A stretch of DNA of 64,000 nt from Nageia nagi (lineage: Eukaryota > Pinophyta). A model generated the notes under the pieces. That model had not been told where the DNA came from and ran no database searches. It saw nothing but the letters and a program-made list of their open reading frames with translations. The stretch spans positions 101,618,001 through 101,682,000 of the forward strand of contig JBITNC010000001.1 in the NCBI GenBank assembly GCA_050084985.1, written 5' to 3'. A program made the translations under genes and the position numbers. Below, piece by piece: positions 34,071 to 45,869 of the stretch (position 1 is its first letter; each line of letters starts with the position of its first letter).

Positions 34071-34448
34071 TTTACAAAAGAAATATGGGCTAAGTTGTTT
34101 GAATTCTTCCATCATGTGTGGATTCTACGTAAGATGATCTCTCATCTCTACTTACAATAGGAGTCTCTCTTAAAAAGCATGATATTAAAAGAGTTATGGA
34201 GACTTATCCTGCCACATGTTGTGGGGTATTTGGAAAGAAAGAAATGCTTACATATTAAGGATAAGAAGTCAATTTGGCTTGAGTTATGGAATAGGATTAT
34301 ATGTTTGATCATGGATAATTTTAATATAATCTATTTCAAAGAGGATTAGGAGTCTCATAAGGAAGTGTCTATATTAGTTTAATGGGATTCTAGGCCATTT
34401 TTTAGATACATTATGTATCTATCTGAGGTGTGAGTGCTCTTAGGAACC

Positions 34449-34890
34449 ATCCCTTGAAGGGGATTTTAGACTAAATTTTGATGGGGCTTTTAAGGGGAAC
34501 TCAAGAAAGGCTATTATTGGATATTTAATTAGAGATTCCAAAGGGGAAGTTTTAGTAGCTTATTCGGGACCAATTGGTCATTAATAAAATCATTTTGTTG
34601 AGGAAAAGGTTGCTCACTGAGGTATTATGCTTTCTTGTGAGAGGGATCTCTTCTCTTTAATGATCAAAGGGGACTCCAAATATATCATTGAACGTTTGAA
34701 TGGAGTGTCTAGGTCAATTTGGACTATTGAAATTTTCAGTAAAGATAGCAAAAGGATGAAGAAAGATAGATGTATTATTACCATATATCATATCTTTAGA
34801 TAGGATAACCAATTGGTAGATGGGTTGGCTAACATAGGAGTCTATAGTAATAAGAAGCAGGTCTATGAAAGGTATCTGCCCCTATAAGTT
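34449..34890 (+). pseudogene. LINE RNase H domain, decayed
   Basis: DFRLNFDGAFKGNSRKA with GYLIRDSKGEVLVAYSGP is the first half of a plant LINE RNase H (canonical FDGASKGNPG..G.G..IRD). ERDLFSLMIKGDSKYIIERL carries the expected second acidic-residue region, and DNQLVDGLANIGV is the 'H..N..AD.LAN' end block. The first catalytic aspartate is retained, but internal stops break the frame. RNase H placed after the zinc-finger region marks this as a different LINE lineage from the one at 57656-62614. Confidence 0.75.
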
Positions 34891-35229
34891 CAAATTTTTT
34901 GGATCAATGATTAAGCTCCATGAATTTATGCCTAGATAGTGGTGCTATTAAAATACTCAAGTGGAGGAAGGGAGATATCACTACCAAGACGAGTTGAGTA
35001 TGGGGGTGTCTATTGCACATGAGTGAAGGTGTCAACTCACTTTGCTTCAAGTGTAATACTTCCATTGTAATATCAAGTGTACTTGAGAAATCATTTCCCA
35101 ATATGGCTCACATGAAGGAGAGAATGGTGTTATAAGATGATCCAAGTTATGATGCATGCTTCTATAGTGACTAGACATATGAGGGGTAGAGAGAGTGGCT
35201 CCAGGATTTAAGTTCAAGGTGCTAGTATG

Positions 35230-36201
35230 ACTTATTGCCATTAGTTGAGGAGAGTTTCAAAGAACATATACAGAAGGCATTGATGTTAATGGAAGAAGGC
35301 AAGGTTGGTGAAGCATATGGGAGGCACAAGGATTTGCATCCAGAATTAGGGAAATATTTTGTTAGTGATGATGTTGAGGAAGTGTTGAGGAATGCAAGGT
35401 ATTGGTGAATATTTGGGTGGAGGGTTACATGACTGTAGGTGCCTTTGTGTTTGAAAGTTTGTTGGTAGTCTAGAAGACAAAGGTATGGGAATCCAAAGGG
35501 ACAAGCACCCATAACAAATAGAGCTAGATTTATTAACACCTTTTGAGAAGATTAGGTGGGATGGAAAGTATATCCTCAAGGAGGGCCTACCCTAGCCATG
35601 ATCAAAAGTTGCAAGAACTATTATAAACTATATAACTTTGGATGCCCAAATGACATAGGTACATGGGTATCACTTGGCTATTTTGAATCATATGACGTGG
35701 AAAAAGAAGGTCAATATTCCATATTTCCTTTTTAAGGAATTAGAAAAGTTTGTAGAATATTTCTATAAGGGCAAGACCAAATTTACATTGCATAAAGGGC
35801 TTTTCTTGTTCATAGCAAAAAACATGGCTAAGAAGCAAGGGTGGATGGGGGATCCTAAATATTTTATGCCAATTTTGAAGGAGGAAAAGGGTAGAGTTGA
35901 GTTTGGAATGCTTGATGGAAATTGTTAATGCAAAGCCATAAAAGAAGCTGAGGGAGGGAGATAAAACTTTTAGCAAAAAGACAAGGTGGAAATGAAGGAG
36001 GAATCAAAGGATTTTGAGGAAGACACACCCCCAACATCCCTGATTGCACATCAAGGCTCTTTGAAGAAGGTTCACACAAGTAGAGGGATCCTACTAAAGG
36101 ATATTGGAGCTTTACATGGAGCGTTACTGACTAGTTTGAACAAGATCATTGCACATGTGGATAAGCTCCAACAAGGTGTATGTGAGGAGTTGGACATTTA
36201 G
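35230..36201 (+). pseudogene. Unrecognised ORF carried at the LINE's 3' side
   Basis: Three open pieces read as one protein of about 310 residues. A helical start includes MLMEEGKVGEAYGRHKDLHP and FVSDDVEEVLRN (35280-35400). A middle part HMTWKKKVNIPYFLFKEL with a KTKFTLHKGLF segment spans 35674-35928. A C-terminal part in 35986-36201 contains TPPTSLIAHQGSL and ends LQQGVCEELDI. Stops and one or two shifts separate them. The middle part loosely recalls transposon-linked plant proteins, but no family was recognised. Its location inside the LINE insertion, downstream of RNase H with no poly(A) between, is notable. Confidence 0.35.
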
Positions 36202-36391
36202 TATTAGATGTTCATAATATTTGTGATGTTTATTTTGGTTTGTATGGGCATAGGTTGATGGTTTACCTTGGTAAGGTCGTAGTAGCAGGTTTCCATTAGT
36301 CATAGTAGTAAGTATATGTTTCTAGAAAGTTTTTGTAATATTCAAGAATTGTTATGAAGATATCAAGGCATGATGTACATAGGCTTATTGA

Positions 36392-36392
36392 T

Positions 36393-36423
<31 letters not shown>
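36392..36423. repeat. (TA)n(CA)n microsatellite
   Basis: About ten TA units followed by six CA units, immediately inside the right edge of the LINE insertion. It may be the LINE's simple-sequence tail. A shorter (AT)n run is at the left edge (31640-31652). Confidence 0.85.
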
Positions 36424-36424
<1 letters not shown>

Positions 36425-36437
36425 TGTGCATTATTCC

Positions 36438-37375
36438 TTGAAATATTACTTTTTATAACCTTGATTGTGATTACTTTGCCTCTATAAGATATTTTTTGCA
36501 TTGATGTATAATATAATTTATTGCTTTTATTTAAGATAACTAAGGTATTTTTAGTAAATTGTATGGGAAGTTGCTAATGACTTAGATAGATTATCAACAC
36601 TCTTACTTGCATGTTATGAGGAATACGTTGGTCCATTTTCTATCAATCCAACCACTAATAGGTAATTTACTTTTAAAAAATATAATTGACTTGGTGAATA
36701 ATAAAATGGTTCTTAAAATTCCTAAATTTGGATTTAGTAGTACTAAAGATCAAACTGAATTCATATTGTTATCTTAATTCTCAAATGTGATTATCCTTTT
36801 GGTGAGGTCTATATTTATATTACTTAAATGAAGGCATCTTTCTATATAAGTCCATTGGTTCTATAAAATTCAAAACAATCACTATCTTTATATCAATGTG
36901 GAGTGCCTTTAGAAAGGTTGATAAATTTAACTTAAGTGTAATTTAATGATATTTTCTTTCATTAATTGATCTATAATTACCAATGTTTGTGAACTTTATT
37001 TTCTCATTTAGTCCTTAGAATGGTTATTGCTTGTTGTGTATTGGAAACCATATTGAATGAATCTTTGGTATCATTTCTAGGTTTCCCTCTATTTTCTTGT
37101 TTATTCTTAAAGGTGAATACATTATTAAACATACTTAAATATCCTACTTCTAACAAAATATTTTTTTAATATAACTATCCATGATATATTTCACCAAAAC
37201 ACATACTTATACGAGAAAACATAAATTTCTTTATTTATAAGAAAAAAAAATATGAAAAAATATAATAGTTTTCTCTCCTCCAATTTACTATTTACTTTAT
37301 GTTGTTTTATAGTTACCAATTTTTTTGTAAAAATTTAGAAAACCCTTTCAAAACTCCATATCTTTTACTTTTACT
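36438..37375. repeat. Segmental duplication, copy 2, right part
   Basis: Matches about 28590-29704, including AAATTGTATGGGAAGTT, TTTTCTATCAATCCAAC and the final GAAAACCCTTTCAAAACTC. It resumes the duplication after the LINE insertion. No gene. Confidence 0.8.
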
Positions 37376-38934
37376 TAATAATAATAATAGTAAATATTAT
37401 TAAATTATGACAAACTTATTATTAAATTTGTAATAACTATCATTTTTTGAAAAAAACAATGTTAGTACCTAAAACATAACCTCCTCTTCTTTCATCTCAT
37501 ATTTTAAAATCTGGATCTTGAAACTATAGAATCTTAATCCACTATGTTCTCTCCTTCATTCATCCTCATATTTTCAAACTCTCTTTCTTACAGTTAAAAG
37601 CTCCTCATTTTTTGAGGATGTTCAAACCAACTACTGCTTTCTTCGATGGAAAGCTACTGTAATGGACGTCCATTACTGTCACCAAAAAGCCGGACAAATT
37701 ATAAGTAGGTTTTCTTCAACGACAACCTTGTACTGTCTAACTTTATTTTGATTCTATCAATCCATTGGTGAGGGAGGAATTCATAGTCTCTACAAACATC
37801 TTTGTCCAAATTTGACTGGAAATCTGGTGCCCTCATCCAAGTCTTATCATTTGAATGAAGAAAATAGACGTGAAGAATATAGTTGTATAAGGCTTTTAAA
37901 CCACATAATTCGGATCTTAGAAGTCACGGCAGTGCCATAGTAGATTGATGTTGTATGTCGTTGACAACTTCAACCAGAAGAACGGCTGTGGCCGACAGAA
38001 TCTTCACCATAATTTAAATTCATTTGTTAGGTCACAGTAGGTTTTGACATTGATTTTATTGCAACATATGACAGCTCTGCTTGCCATCTATGTTACGATT
38101 CAATTTCAGGTAGTTTCAGGGCAGAATAATATGGGAGTCATGTGATGATGATAATACAACGTTGAACTTAAATATGTTTGAAAATGGGCTTCTGACTTAA
38201 TCATGCATGTTGGATTCACCTAAATTATGGGTTTGATATTGAATGATAAGATGAATTCAAATTTTTTTCAAATTGAAAAATCAGAAAAATATAAAGGATT
38301 TTACAAAATATAATATTGTCTTTCAGAAGTACAATTGATGGCCATGAAGGTCAATTTTCATCTATATGATAATCAATGGATGTTTTGGTGTAACAAATTT
38401 GATTGAATTTTACACTATATAAGGATGTTCTTTCAAAGCACAATTCATGGTTGTAAATTTCAAATTTTATTTATATGATAATCAATGGATGTTTTGTGTA
38501 ATAGATCTCATTGTGTTGTGCATTAGGTGTAAATGTTTTGGTTTAGTGTATTTTTAGTGATAAATATGTTTGTTGTTTAAAATAAGATTAAATCATGACA
38601 TTAGTATGTAATATATTGAATTAATCATGTCATTACATTAGGAGTTTATATTATTTCTTTCTTGATATATGTATCATAAACAATATAACATGTATTATAA
38701 GAAGGAGAATTGAAAGGGCATCAAAAGGTACATACAATTATCAATATATAAGAAAGGTACAATGCCTCCATAAGATGAAGAGAGAAGTCAAAAAAACTTC
38801 TTTGAGTACTTGAAAAAAAGGTAAAAAAATACAATTACGTGTAAAAATAAAAATTATTAATTTTATATTTGAATTTTTTGTATAATTAAGGAGTGAAATT
38901 ATTTTTGCAATTTATTTTTATTGTTTTCATAAAA
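37376..38934. other. Unassigned; compositional island at 37560-38130 and a small tandem repeat
   Basis: 37560-38130 has visibly higher GC and sequence complexity than its surroundings and includes splice-like words (TTTCTTACAG, CAATTTCAG). All frames on both strands have stops within 40-50 codons. It could be a non-coding transcript exon or a decayed gene edge; nothing was recognised. 38300-38505 holds two diverged 110-bp units (CTTTCAGAAGTACAATT at 38320 and its counterpart at 38430). The remainder is AT-rich and empty. Confidence 0.4.
38320..38505. repeat. Two-copy tandem repeat of about 110 bp
   Basis: Units start at 38320 and 38430 and share CTTTCA..A..ACAATT.ATGG and ATATGATAATCAATGGATGT. 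They are old and diverged. Confidence 0.7.
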
Positions 38935-38939
38935 CTTTT

Positions 38940-39705
38940 ATGTTTTTCATGCTTTCCCTTTAAGGAAAATTGTGTTTGGCATGTTTGCCTTATACATAAC
39001 CCTCACAAAATCCTTTATGCTCCACCTTTGGCAAACCATAAACCATTTCTTGAGTAGTAGCCTTAAACTTGCAAAATTTAAATAAACATATATGAGATAC
39101 CATAACCAACTCTTATTTTGAACAACCATATTAGCAAGATTGGTCCCTTATCCTCCAAAATTCAAAGGAAATAATCTATTACCAATCATAGGAATTTTTG
39201 TAAAAATCATATTTTCACCTTTACATAATAGTTGAATCAACACTCCCATCTTCTTGTGTTCTCATATTTCCAAACTCTCTCTTTAGAGTTTGTAGCTTTA
39301 CTTGCTTAACTTGGTCACTACCTTGGTAAGCATTTTGTAAGGCCTTCCATGGATCTATAGTTATTTTATAGCTAGTTATCCTTGGAAAAATGCTTTTATG
39401 CTATGCTAACTAAACATGGTCAAGTGTTAAGAAATTTGTATTCTGAGCTCTAGTCTATTAGTTCTATATAACTATCTTCTACAATATCCCAAAGTCCTTT
39501 ACCTAACAACAAAATCTTCATGTTAATGCTCTAGTACTCATAATCATATCCATCAAACTCAAGGATAGGAAGTAATTTAATGTTGTTCGCCATTGTACCA
39601 TAATCAATAATAAACCTTAATATGGATGTCAAAAACAACTTCATAAATTATAATAAGGACCACATGATTTCTCTAACTCTTTAACTATATTAAGCTTCGA
39701 TACCA
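38940..39705 (-). mobile_element. Copia element fragment: gag N-terminus, GAG-pre-integrase, primer site
   Basis: Read from 39705 leftwards on the minus strand. A primer-binding word TGGTATCGAAGC is at 39705-39694. Next is a copia Gag N-terminus (LPILEFDGYDYEY, MKILLLGKGLWDIVEDSY, about 39590-39450), which soon loses its frame. After a large internal deletion comes the pre-integrase domain. It has NRLFPLNFG, then NKSWLWYLIYVYLNFASL and VRVMYKANMPNTIFLKGKA (39129-38950), corresponding to the 'W.LWHLR.GHLNF.SL...C..GK..R..FP.GKA' signature; most of its zinc-binding His and Cys residues are changed. Integrase core and RT are absent. The 5' LTR should lie right of 39705, but its limits are obscured by a gypsy LTR there. 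Confidence 0.7.
39694..39705 (-). promoter_or_regulatory. Copia primer-binding site (tRNA-iMet type)
   Basis: On the minus strand TGGTATCGAAGC differs from the usual TGGTATCAGAGC by two bases. It lies about 90 bases upstream of the gag start on that strand, as expected. Confidence 0.6.
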
Positions 39706-39719
39706 AATCAAAATTATAA

Positions 39720-41800
39720 CATAAAATACAAATGATTTCTAATAAAGTAAAATATAAATTATGATAAAACACATATAAGAATGAAGTAAAATGCATGTAA
39801 CTATGATAAAAATATAGATAAGAAACATAGGTGATAAAATGCAGCCCTAATTAATGGAAGTAAGGTATTTCTAAGATATAATACATCTACTTAATTACGT
39901 ATGATACTATGAAGCTTATTAGATGTGATGCCTAATAGATAAAATATGCATATAATAGTAGCATATAATAATAAATGGTCAAATAAGTGATTTTAAGTTA
40001 CCAATTTGGATTTATTAACCTTTGAGTTAATGGATCATAGAAATATAATTGTTACTTACCTGGCTGATGAAGATACTCTTACATGGAATCTTTCCTGGTA
40101 TTGAACCTCAAATACTTTGTTTCACTATAATATGATGCATGAAACTTAGTGCTAATGTTGTTGGCAATACTAACATTGGAGCTCCTAATGATGTAGGTTG
40201 CAAGGTTTGGAGCCAATATCATTAAAGCCTCTTCTAAGAATATTACAAAGTATGGACAATAGATAGCTCTTGCGTGTTATAAATCCAATCTTGATCGATT
40301 GTGTCTAGAGATACCATCAAGGTTTTATGAGATATATACATGGTCCTATCAGGATGAAATCTTTATTTTTTATCCCATGCATATGTTTCTCTATTTATAG
40401 GCATACAAAATTACTTGAAAGCACCATTGTAGCACAACACCGAAATTGATGATTGCTTACATAAAAAAAGAAAAATATACATAAGATATTTGTTATGTTA
40501 GCCTTTATTTATAATAATATGTAACATAATACTACATGGATTATAATATCCTAAGGGTCATATGACAATTAGTTTGATCCCAAAAAGGGTACCAAATTAG
40601 GTGTCAATAATTTGCTCCTTTGTAAGTTTTAATGGAATTAAATAAAATTATGCTTGCAAGGGGAAGAAATAAGAAAAATAATACTTCCATAAACCTAGTA
40701 CAACTTTGAATCAATAATTTATTTGTTGATGTATTGTGCTCCATCTTTGTATTGATAATTATGGAAGAAGTGGCCATTCAGAATCAATTGCAAAGAACCT
40801 AACATGAAAAATGGAAAACACCTTCCAAAGACCATAAGAGAATCATATGTCATATTATAAAATAAAAATTATAAGAAGAAAATATGAAATTAATATAACA
40901 TCGTAAGAGCTTCATTATACATAAGTTTCGCATTTATAAAAGGGAACATTAGTGAAGTAAACTCCATCATAGATATTGGATCATATAGTCTATAACATTC
41001 CTTATCTAATAAATTTTCAACTTCTAAAATAGAGATAAAGGTAATGAAAATAATCATAAATCATAATAAGTTTGTACACAAAGTGCCCTAATCATGAATA
41101 TGAGATGGAATATAAGGGTGACTAAATGATTCTCAAACAATAATAGTGATAGTTAATTAGAACTTAAACAACATAGTAATCATAAATTATACTTTATGCA
41201 ATCAAACATAACAAAATGAATCCTCATAATGAACTTATCATTATGGGCATCCTTTTTCGTAGATACCATCGGGGATCATAAAAATTTCACAATGAACTTA
41301 TCATTATGGGTATTCTTTTCCCTAGGTACTATTAGGATGTCTTTAAATATTCATAATAAACTTGTTATTATAGCTACCCTTTACCCTAGGTACTATTGGA
41401 ATGATCATAAATATGAATGTGAACTTTGAAATCATATGAGAATGAGAACATTGGATCCTAAGAACTTATAGAATATTTAATATCATGTAAACATGAGAAC
41501 TTGAAGAACTTATGGAATAATAACAATGTACTTGAAAGTAAAAAGATAATATTAGATAACTCCCTTTGAGGTGAATGAGGATATGCCCCTAGTTCTTTTC
41601 CTTTGTAAATTTTCCTTTACTAGATACATTTCCCCAACATTAACTGTAATTCATTTGCAAATTAGTAACCTCTTTCTAAATAGTCATTATCATTTAACTT
41701 TCAGATATGAAATTTTGATTTTTTCCTATAATTGTACCTGAGAATCCTAAAAAGTATTCTATCTTGTTCCTTAACCTACTAGTGCAAGTGTTACTGATAG
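39720..41800 (-). mobile_element. 3' part of a second gypsy-like element, minus orientation
   Basis: An LTR end GGTGTCAATA at about 40592-40601 is followed by a polypurine tract on the minus strand (AAAGGAGCAAAT). Internal sequence then resembles 2758-4700 of the first gypsy-like element, for example GTAAGT(T/A)..AATG, AAATTATGCTTGCAA and the ATGCCCCTA region. Near 41780-41815 it jumps to a TAGTGCAAGTGTTACTG.TAGCATT word matching about 6815-6850, so an internal stretch is deleted. The 5' LTR and gag are missing. The LTR part (about 39720-40601) is too diverged from 1975-2757 to fix its outer end. No coding capacity. Confidence 0.5.
41226..41415. repeat. Three-copy tandem repeat of about 63 bp
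   Basis: Units begin near 41226, 41288 and 41352 with (C)A(T/C)AATGAACTTATCATTATGG-like starts and a TAGGTACTATT.GGA-like end. This parallels the repeat arrays in the non-coding part of the related gypsy element at 1975-8351. Confidence 0.75.
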
Positions 41801-42482
41801 CATTGACACTAGTATGCTTTGATATTTTGATGTAAATTTTATATCAAATATATCATATTACCATGGAGATGTCACAAGAGTAATCTAAGATGTATTTACC
41901 CTATTATGGTTTATATAGTTTGGAATTAGTTTCATTTATCATTTACAATTTTGACTATCTTGGTTTTAGAGATTTAAGTTTTTTGGAGTATAATCTTGTT
42001 GTGACATTTTTCCCAAGTTTGTATTTGATCTACCCTATATATTTATTTGATTTAGTAAAGTCAAGTACATAAGGATATATGAGCAAGCTAGTCACTAGGC
42101 TTGTGTATTATGTTCAAATCTTAATTTAATAACTTGTTTCATGGTGAATTTTAAGTTTATTTGATAATTTACCATTTAAATGATGTGTAAATTTTAAATT
42201 TTATATGAAACCCTTAGTCTTGGATGCTTTTGTGTGTAGTTGTTGATTTTGTATGAAATCAATTTTAGACCATTAATTTTATGTGTAGATGGTGTGCAAC
42301 AAATTTTATCATTTTATGCTCAAAGATGAACAACATTAGTATTGGGATGCATTGCTTCCCATGCTGATGCTAAGAGTACAATGAGCATGCCCTTTGAGAT
42401 TTGATAAAATAGCCATATTTTTCCTTTATTTATTTAAGTAATGATGTAAAATTTAAATAATTAGTATATAAATATGCATAAT
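41801..42482. other. Non-coding flank left of the nested copia C1
   Basis: No gene or structured repeat. A 60-codon plus-strand open frame (41890-42072) is hydrophobic and has no recognisable family. ATAAT at 42478-42482 is the probable left target duplication of C1. Confidence 0.4.
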
Positions 42483-43242
42483 TATTAGGAATGAAACCTA
42501 ATTTTTGAGCTAAGTTACATTTTCAGATCTTTGTTTTATAATCAACATGCATATGCTAGATCAGATAATGTTAATTGATCAAAACATTAGAAAGTGCTAA
42601 TCGATCAAAAGATCAACTAGTGCCATTTGATCAAAAGATCACCTATCATTCAATTGATCAATAATCATTCTCCTAAGGGAAGATCAAGAAATACTAATCT
42701 ATATCCTAAGCAAAGATCAATAGTAGTTGGTTTGATGATGACCAATTACAACTCTAGAGGAGGAAAACTATATTTTAAGGGTGAAAACTCACTCTTGGGA
42801 TATGGTTGCTTTGGTTGTTGAATTTTAATGCATAAAATATTACTCCATTTTAGACTACAAATAGTGTTGTAATAAATCTTTATAAAGATATGTATGCTCT
42901 TATGGAATTACATAATATGAGTGGATGCAAAAGGTTGTAGATTTACATAAGTGTGAGAAATAAGAAGAGGAGGTAAATCCTTATGAGAGAGACTATTGTA
43001 GTACTAAGGATTCATTGTAAGAATAAAGAGGAAGGTACAACAAGAGTTAGTTTTAAGGTATATCCTTTTATTTTTTGAATCAATTTAATCAAATAACTAG
43101 ATATTATTTGTAGATGTAACCCACATTAGGTGAACCACATTACATAGTTTGTCTTCTCTTGTATGTGATCTTATTACTTATTTTCTTTTGGTTTAAAGTA
43201 GATTGATGGATTAACTATATTTTTAAATAGTGAATCCTAACA
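42483..43242 (+). repeat. C1 5' LTR
   Basis: 760 bp, from TATTAGGAATG to GAATCCTAACA. It matches 44314-44945 and then 62894-63017. Shared words include AAAGATCA repeats, AAATCCTTATGAGAGAGA and ACATTACATAGTTTGT. Confidence 0.8.
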
Positions 43243-43244
43243 AG

Positions 43245-43256
43245 TGGTATCAGAGC
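43245..43256 (+). promoter_or_regulatory. C1 primer-binding site
   Basis: TGGTATCAGAGC, an exact match to the tRNA-iMet primer word of plant copia elements, two bases after the LTR end. Confidence 0.92.
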
Positions 43257-43378
43257 CTCTCTTTTTTGTGTACTTTACAAAAAGGTTGAAGGCTTTCTAG
43301 ATTGAATGGGGGCAATGGAAGAAGAACGAAAGATTAACTATTCCTCATGAAAAGGTTATATGCAAATGGATCAAGGTG

Positions 43379-43920
43379 AGTCTATCATGGATTATATTCA
43401 AGGAGATTTTGGATATATGTTTTTGGGTAATTATAAAATATGAAATATTATGGGTGTGGGGAAGATGAAGATCAAATTGCCCAATGGAAATTAATGAGCA
43501 CCCAAGGAGGTGAGGTATATACCATATTTGAGGAGAAATTTTATTTCGATAAGCAAACTTGATGGTGAGAGTTATATAGTTACATTCATAAGTTAGATTT
43601 GGAAGGTGACTAAGGGATCCATGATTTTTACTAGAGTTAATATAGTTGGTACACTATGTTTTCTTACTAACACTTGTAATGATGTTATGGATTTAATGCC
43701 TACTTGTGGGAATGTATTTATTGTACATCACAAGTTTAGAAAAGGGAAATAGAATGACTTGTGGTTTGGTGAAAAGATAATGAGGATGAAATTAATCAAT
43801 GTTGGAAAGGATGTTTCCAAGGATAATAAAAAGAAAAATATGTGGAAACCAAAGGTGAAAGGATATCTTCAACATTAGGACTTTCAAACTTTACCAAGGG
43901 ATGTTGGAAGATGTGAAAGG
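43379..43920 (+). pseudogene. C1 decayed copia protease and downstream remnant
   Basis: GVGKMKIKLPNGN (43453-43491), VRYIP.LRRNFISISKLD (about 43512-43565) and an IWKVTKGSMIFTR block (about 43590-43635) match the retropepsin-to-pre-integrase part of copia Pol. The catalytic DSGA box upstream is not recognisable. After this the frame reads CNDVMDL.PTCGN and NVGKDVSKDNKKK (about 43800-43830). The same order of words occurs in C2, so both elements share the same internal join. Stops are present throughout. Confidence 0.6.
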
Positions 43921-44313
43921 GTAAGCCATTATTGTCCTATAGTTTCGTATGTGTTGTATACTAATGGTGGTAAATGAAAGAATAAGTGGGATATTTACAT
44001 GGATAAGGAGGAGAATTTCTTTATGGAAGACCAATGGAATTTAGTTAAGTTTAATTGTACAATGAGGGGCTTGAGATAAAAGTGTTTGCACAAGATGGAG
44101 GTATGACCCATGGATTGGGAGGTGTGAATTGGTTGAGGTTCATAAAACATAAAGTAAAAAAGTGTTAAAGGAAATATTGTCAAAGGTTAATGCACAGGAG
44201 GAATTGGGATTTCTCCCAAGTTTAGTTGGTCTTAAGGAGTAAGATATAATGATAAGAATATTTAGATCCAAGGTTGCTATCTATTGTAAGAAATCAGTCT
44301 CTAAGTAGAAGAT

Positions 44314-44945
44314 TATTGGGATAAGTTATATTTTTCTCTCTATTTTGTAATAGACATGCATATGGTAGATTTGATAATTATAATTGGAAAAAAGATCACA
44401 TAGTTCTATTCAGTTAAAATATTTGCTAGTGTCAATCAACTAAAAGATCACTAGTCGATCAATAGATCAATAATTGACCTCTTAAGGGAAGATCAGGAGA
44501 TGTCGATCTACCTCTTGAGGGAAGATAAATAGTAGTCAACCTAATAGTGGCTAATTACAACTTTAGAGATGAGAAACTCTATCTTAAGGAAGAGAAATTC
44601 CTCTTAGGTTATTCCTTGTTAATGAATGAAAGGTTTCTTTAGGTGGAAAAGTGAATGCTTGTAATATTACTCCAATTTGGACTAAAAATAAGATTGTAAT
44701 GGATATTTAAAAATATATGTAGATCTTGTACAATTGGATAATGTGAGTGGATGAAAAAGGTTGTAGATTTGCATAGGTATGATAAATAGGAAGAGGAGGC
44801 AAATCCTTATGAGAGAGATTATTGTAGTGAATTTATTTGGAATAACAAAGAGGAAGGTACAATAGGAGTTGGTTGTAGGTTGTATTCCTTTGTTGTTGGA
44901 CTAATTTAATCAAAGGACTAGATGTTATCCATGGATGTAGCCCAC
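44314..44945 (+). repeat. C1 3' LTR, left part
   Basis: Begins TATTGGGATAAG after a decayed purine tract AAGTAGAAGAT and runs to TAGCCCAC, where the hAT element starts. It is homologous to the first five-sixths of the 5' LTR. Confidence 0.8.
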
Positions 44946-44963
44946 CAGTGTTATGCATAGTGG
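44946..44963 (+). repeat. hAT left terminal inverted repeat
   Basis: CAGTGTTATGCATAGTGG pairs with the complement of 62876-62893. Over 18 positions, 11 are identical and 7 are transitions. Confidence 0.75.
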
Positions 44964-45289
44964 TGAATATTTGCAAATAATTGAATACATGGGTTTTATA
45001 TATTTAAATATTCTAAATATATGAACCTTTAATATAGCACCATTTAGCCTAACATTTATAAGAGTAAAAATAGTTTCTAGTCATCTCACCATGATTCTAT
45101 TTTTTTTAATAAAGATAAATGCAAATAGCCACTTATAACTTTATATTTTTGTAAGCAATCACCTTGAAATGATAAATAATTTACCATTAGCTTACATATT
45201 TTCCAATTATACCCACTATTAATACTTTATGTGATATGTTTAGATACACCTACATATCAACTTCTAGAGACATAATAGCATTCAAGCTT

Positions 45290-45745
45290 CTTCGTATTGA
45301 TGAATATTACCTGAAGATGCTCATCTATCTATTTCCTAGAGAGAATCATAATTGGAATTAGATTCTATCATATTGTAGATACTCATCTCTATTTCCTTGA
45401 TGAGAATCATCTATGGAGTTATCATATTGCATATGCTTATCTGTGGGATATTACATACATTCATCTGTAATTCTTCAAGATGCTCATCTTTATTATAGGA
45501 TTACTTATTTCTCATTTTCATATTCTTGAATACGATCATCTATGGATTCTATCATATTTTAGATGTTCCTATCTTGAGAATTATTTATGATCATATCTTA
45601 AGGATTACATATACTTATCTCTTAAGAATTGCAAATTCTCATCTCATGAGGATTGCATGTGCTTATCTATTACTGCAAATTGCAAATGCCTATATATGTT
45701 TCCTTGAAGAGGCTCAATTGAGAAATATTAAAGATGATCATCCAT
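45290..45745. repeat. hAT left subterminal repeat array
   Basis: About a dozen degenerate 25-40 bp units containing (A/T)(G/C/A)CTCATCT or TGCTTATCT, alternating with GGATT.CATATG-like words. It lies 350-800 bp inside the left end. Units with similar words recur near the right end. Subterminal repeat arrays are usually transposase binding regions in hAT elements. The 73-codon ILRI-rich open frame across it is a by-product. Confidence 0.55.
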
Positions 45746-45869
45746 AATTTATTGTAGATGCTATCTTGATATTTGGTAAAACAAAATATCTCTTAATTAT
45801 TATTTTGTTATAAGCAATTATTAACATCATGAAAATTTTGACTTGAAAATAATTTTGAAAATAAGTACA

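Larger units (their letters stand above)
31643..36437 (+). mobile_element. 5'-truncated LINE with RT and RNase H, and an extra 3' ORF
   Basis: Everything here is absent from the matching point of duplication copy 1, and TTGAAATAT flanks it at 31634-31642 and 36438-36446, so it is one insertion or a cluster at one site. The plus strand has the end of the EN-RT linker, RT, a zinc-finger-like region and RNase H up to about 34890. A further 1.5 kb then follows with an unrecognised ORF, ending in a (TA)n(CA)n tract at 36392-36423. There is no poly(A) after RNase H, so the downstream ORF may have travelled with the LINE as a long 3' region or transduction. The endonuclease is missing, consistent with 5' truncation. 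Confidence 0.65.

Noticed and set aside
35222-36079. Several minus-strand open frames of 64-105 codons.
   Set aside because: They are shadows of the better plus-strand reading at 35230-36201, Ser/Pro/Leu-rich in the way typical of antisense frames.
36392-36423. Considered as an origin-like or regulatory AT tract.
   Set aside because: It is a plain (TA)n(CA)n microsatellite at the edge of a LINE insertion.
45526-45747. Plus-strand open frame with repeated ILRI(A/T) words, at first taken for a repeat protein.
   Set aside because: The periodicity comes from the underlying short DNA repeat array of the hAT subterminal region.
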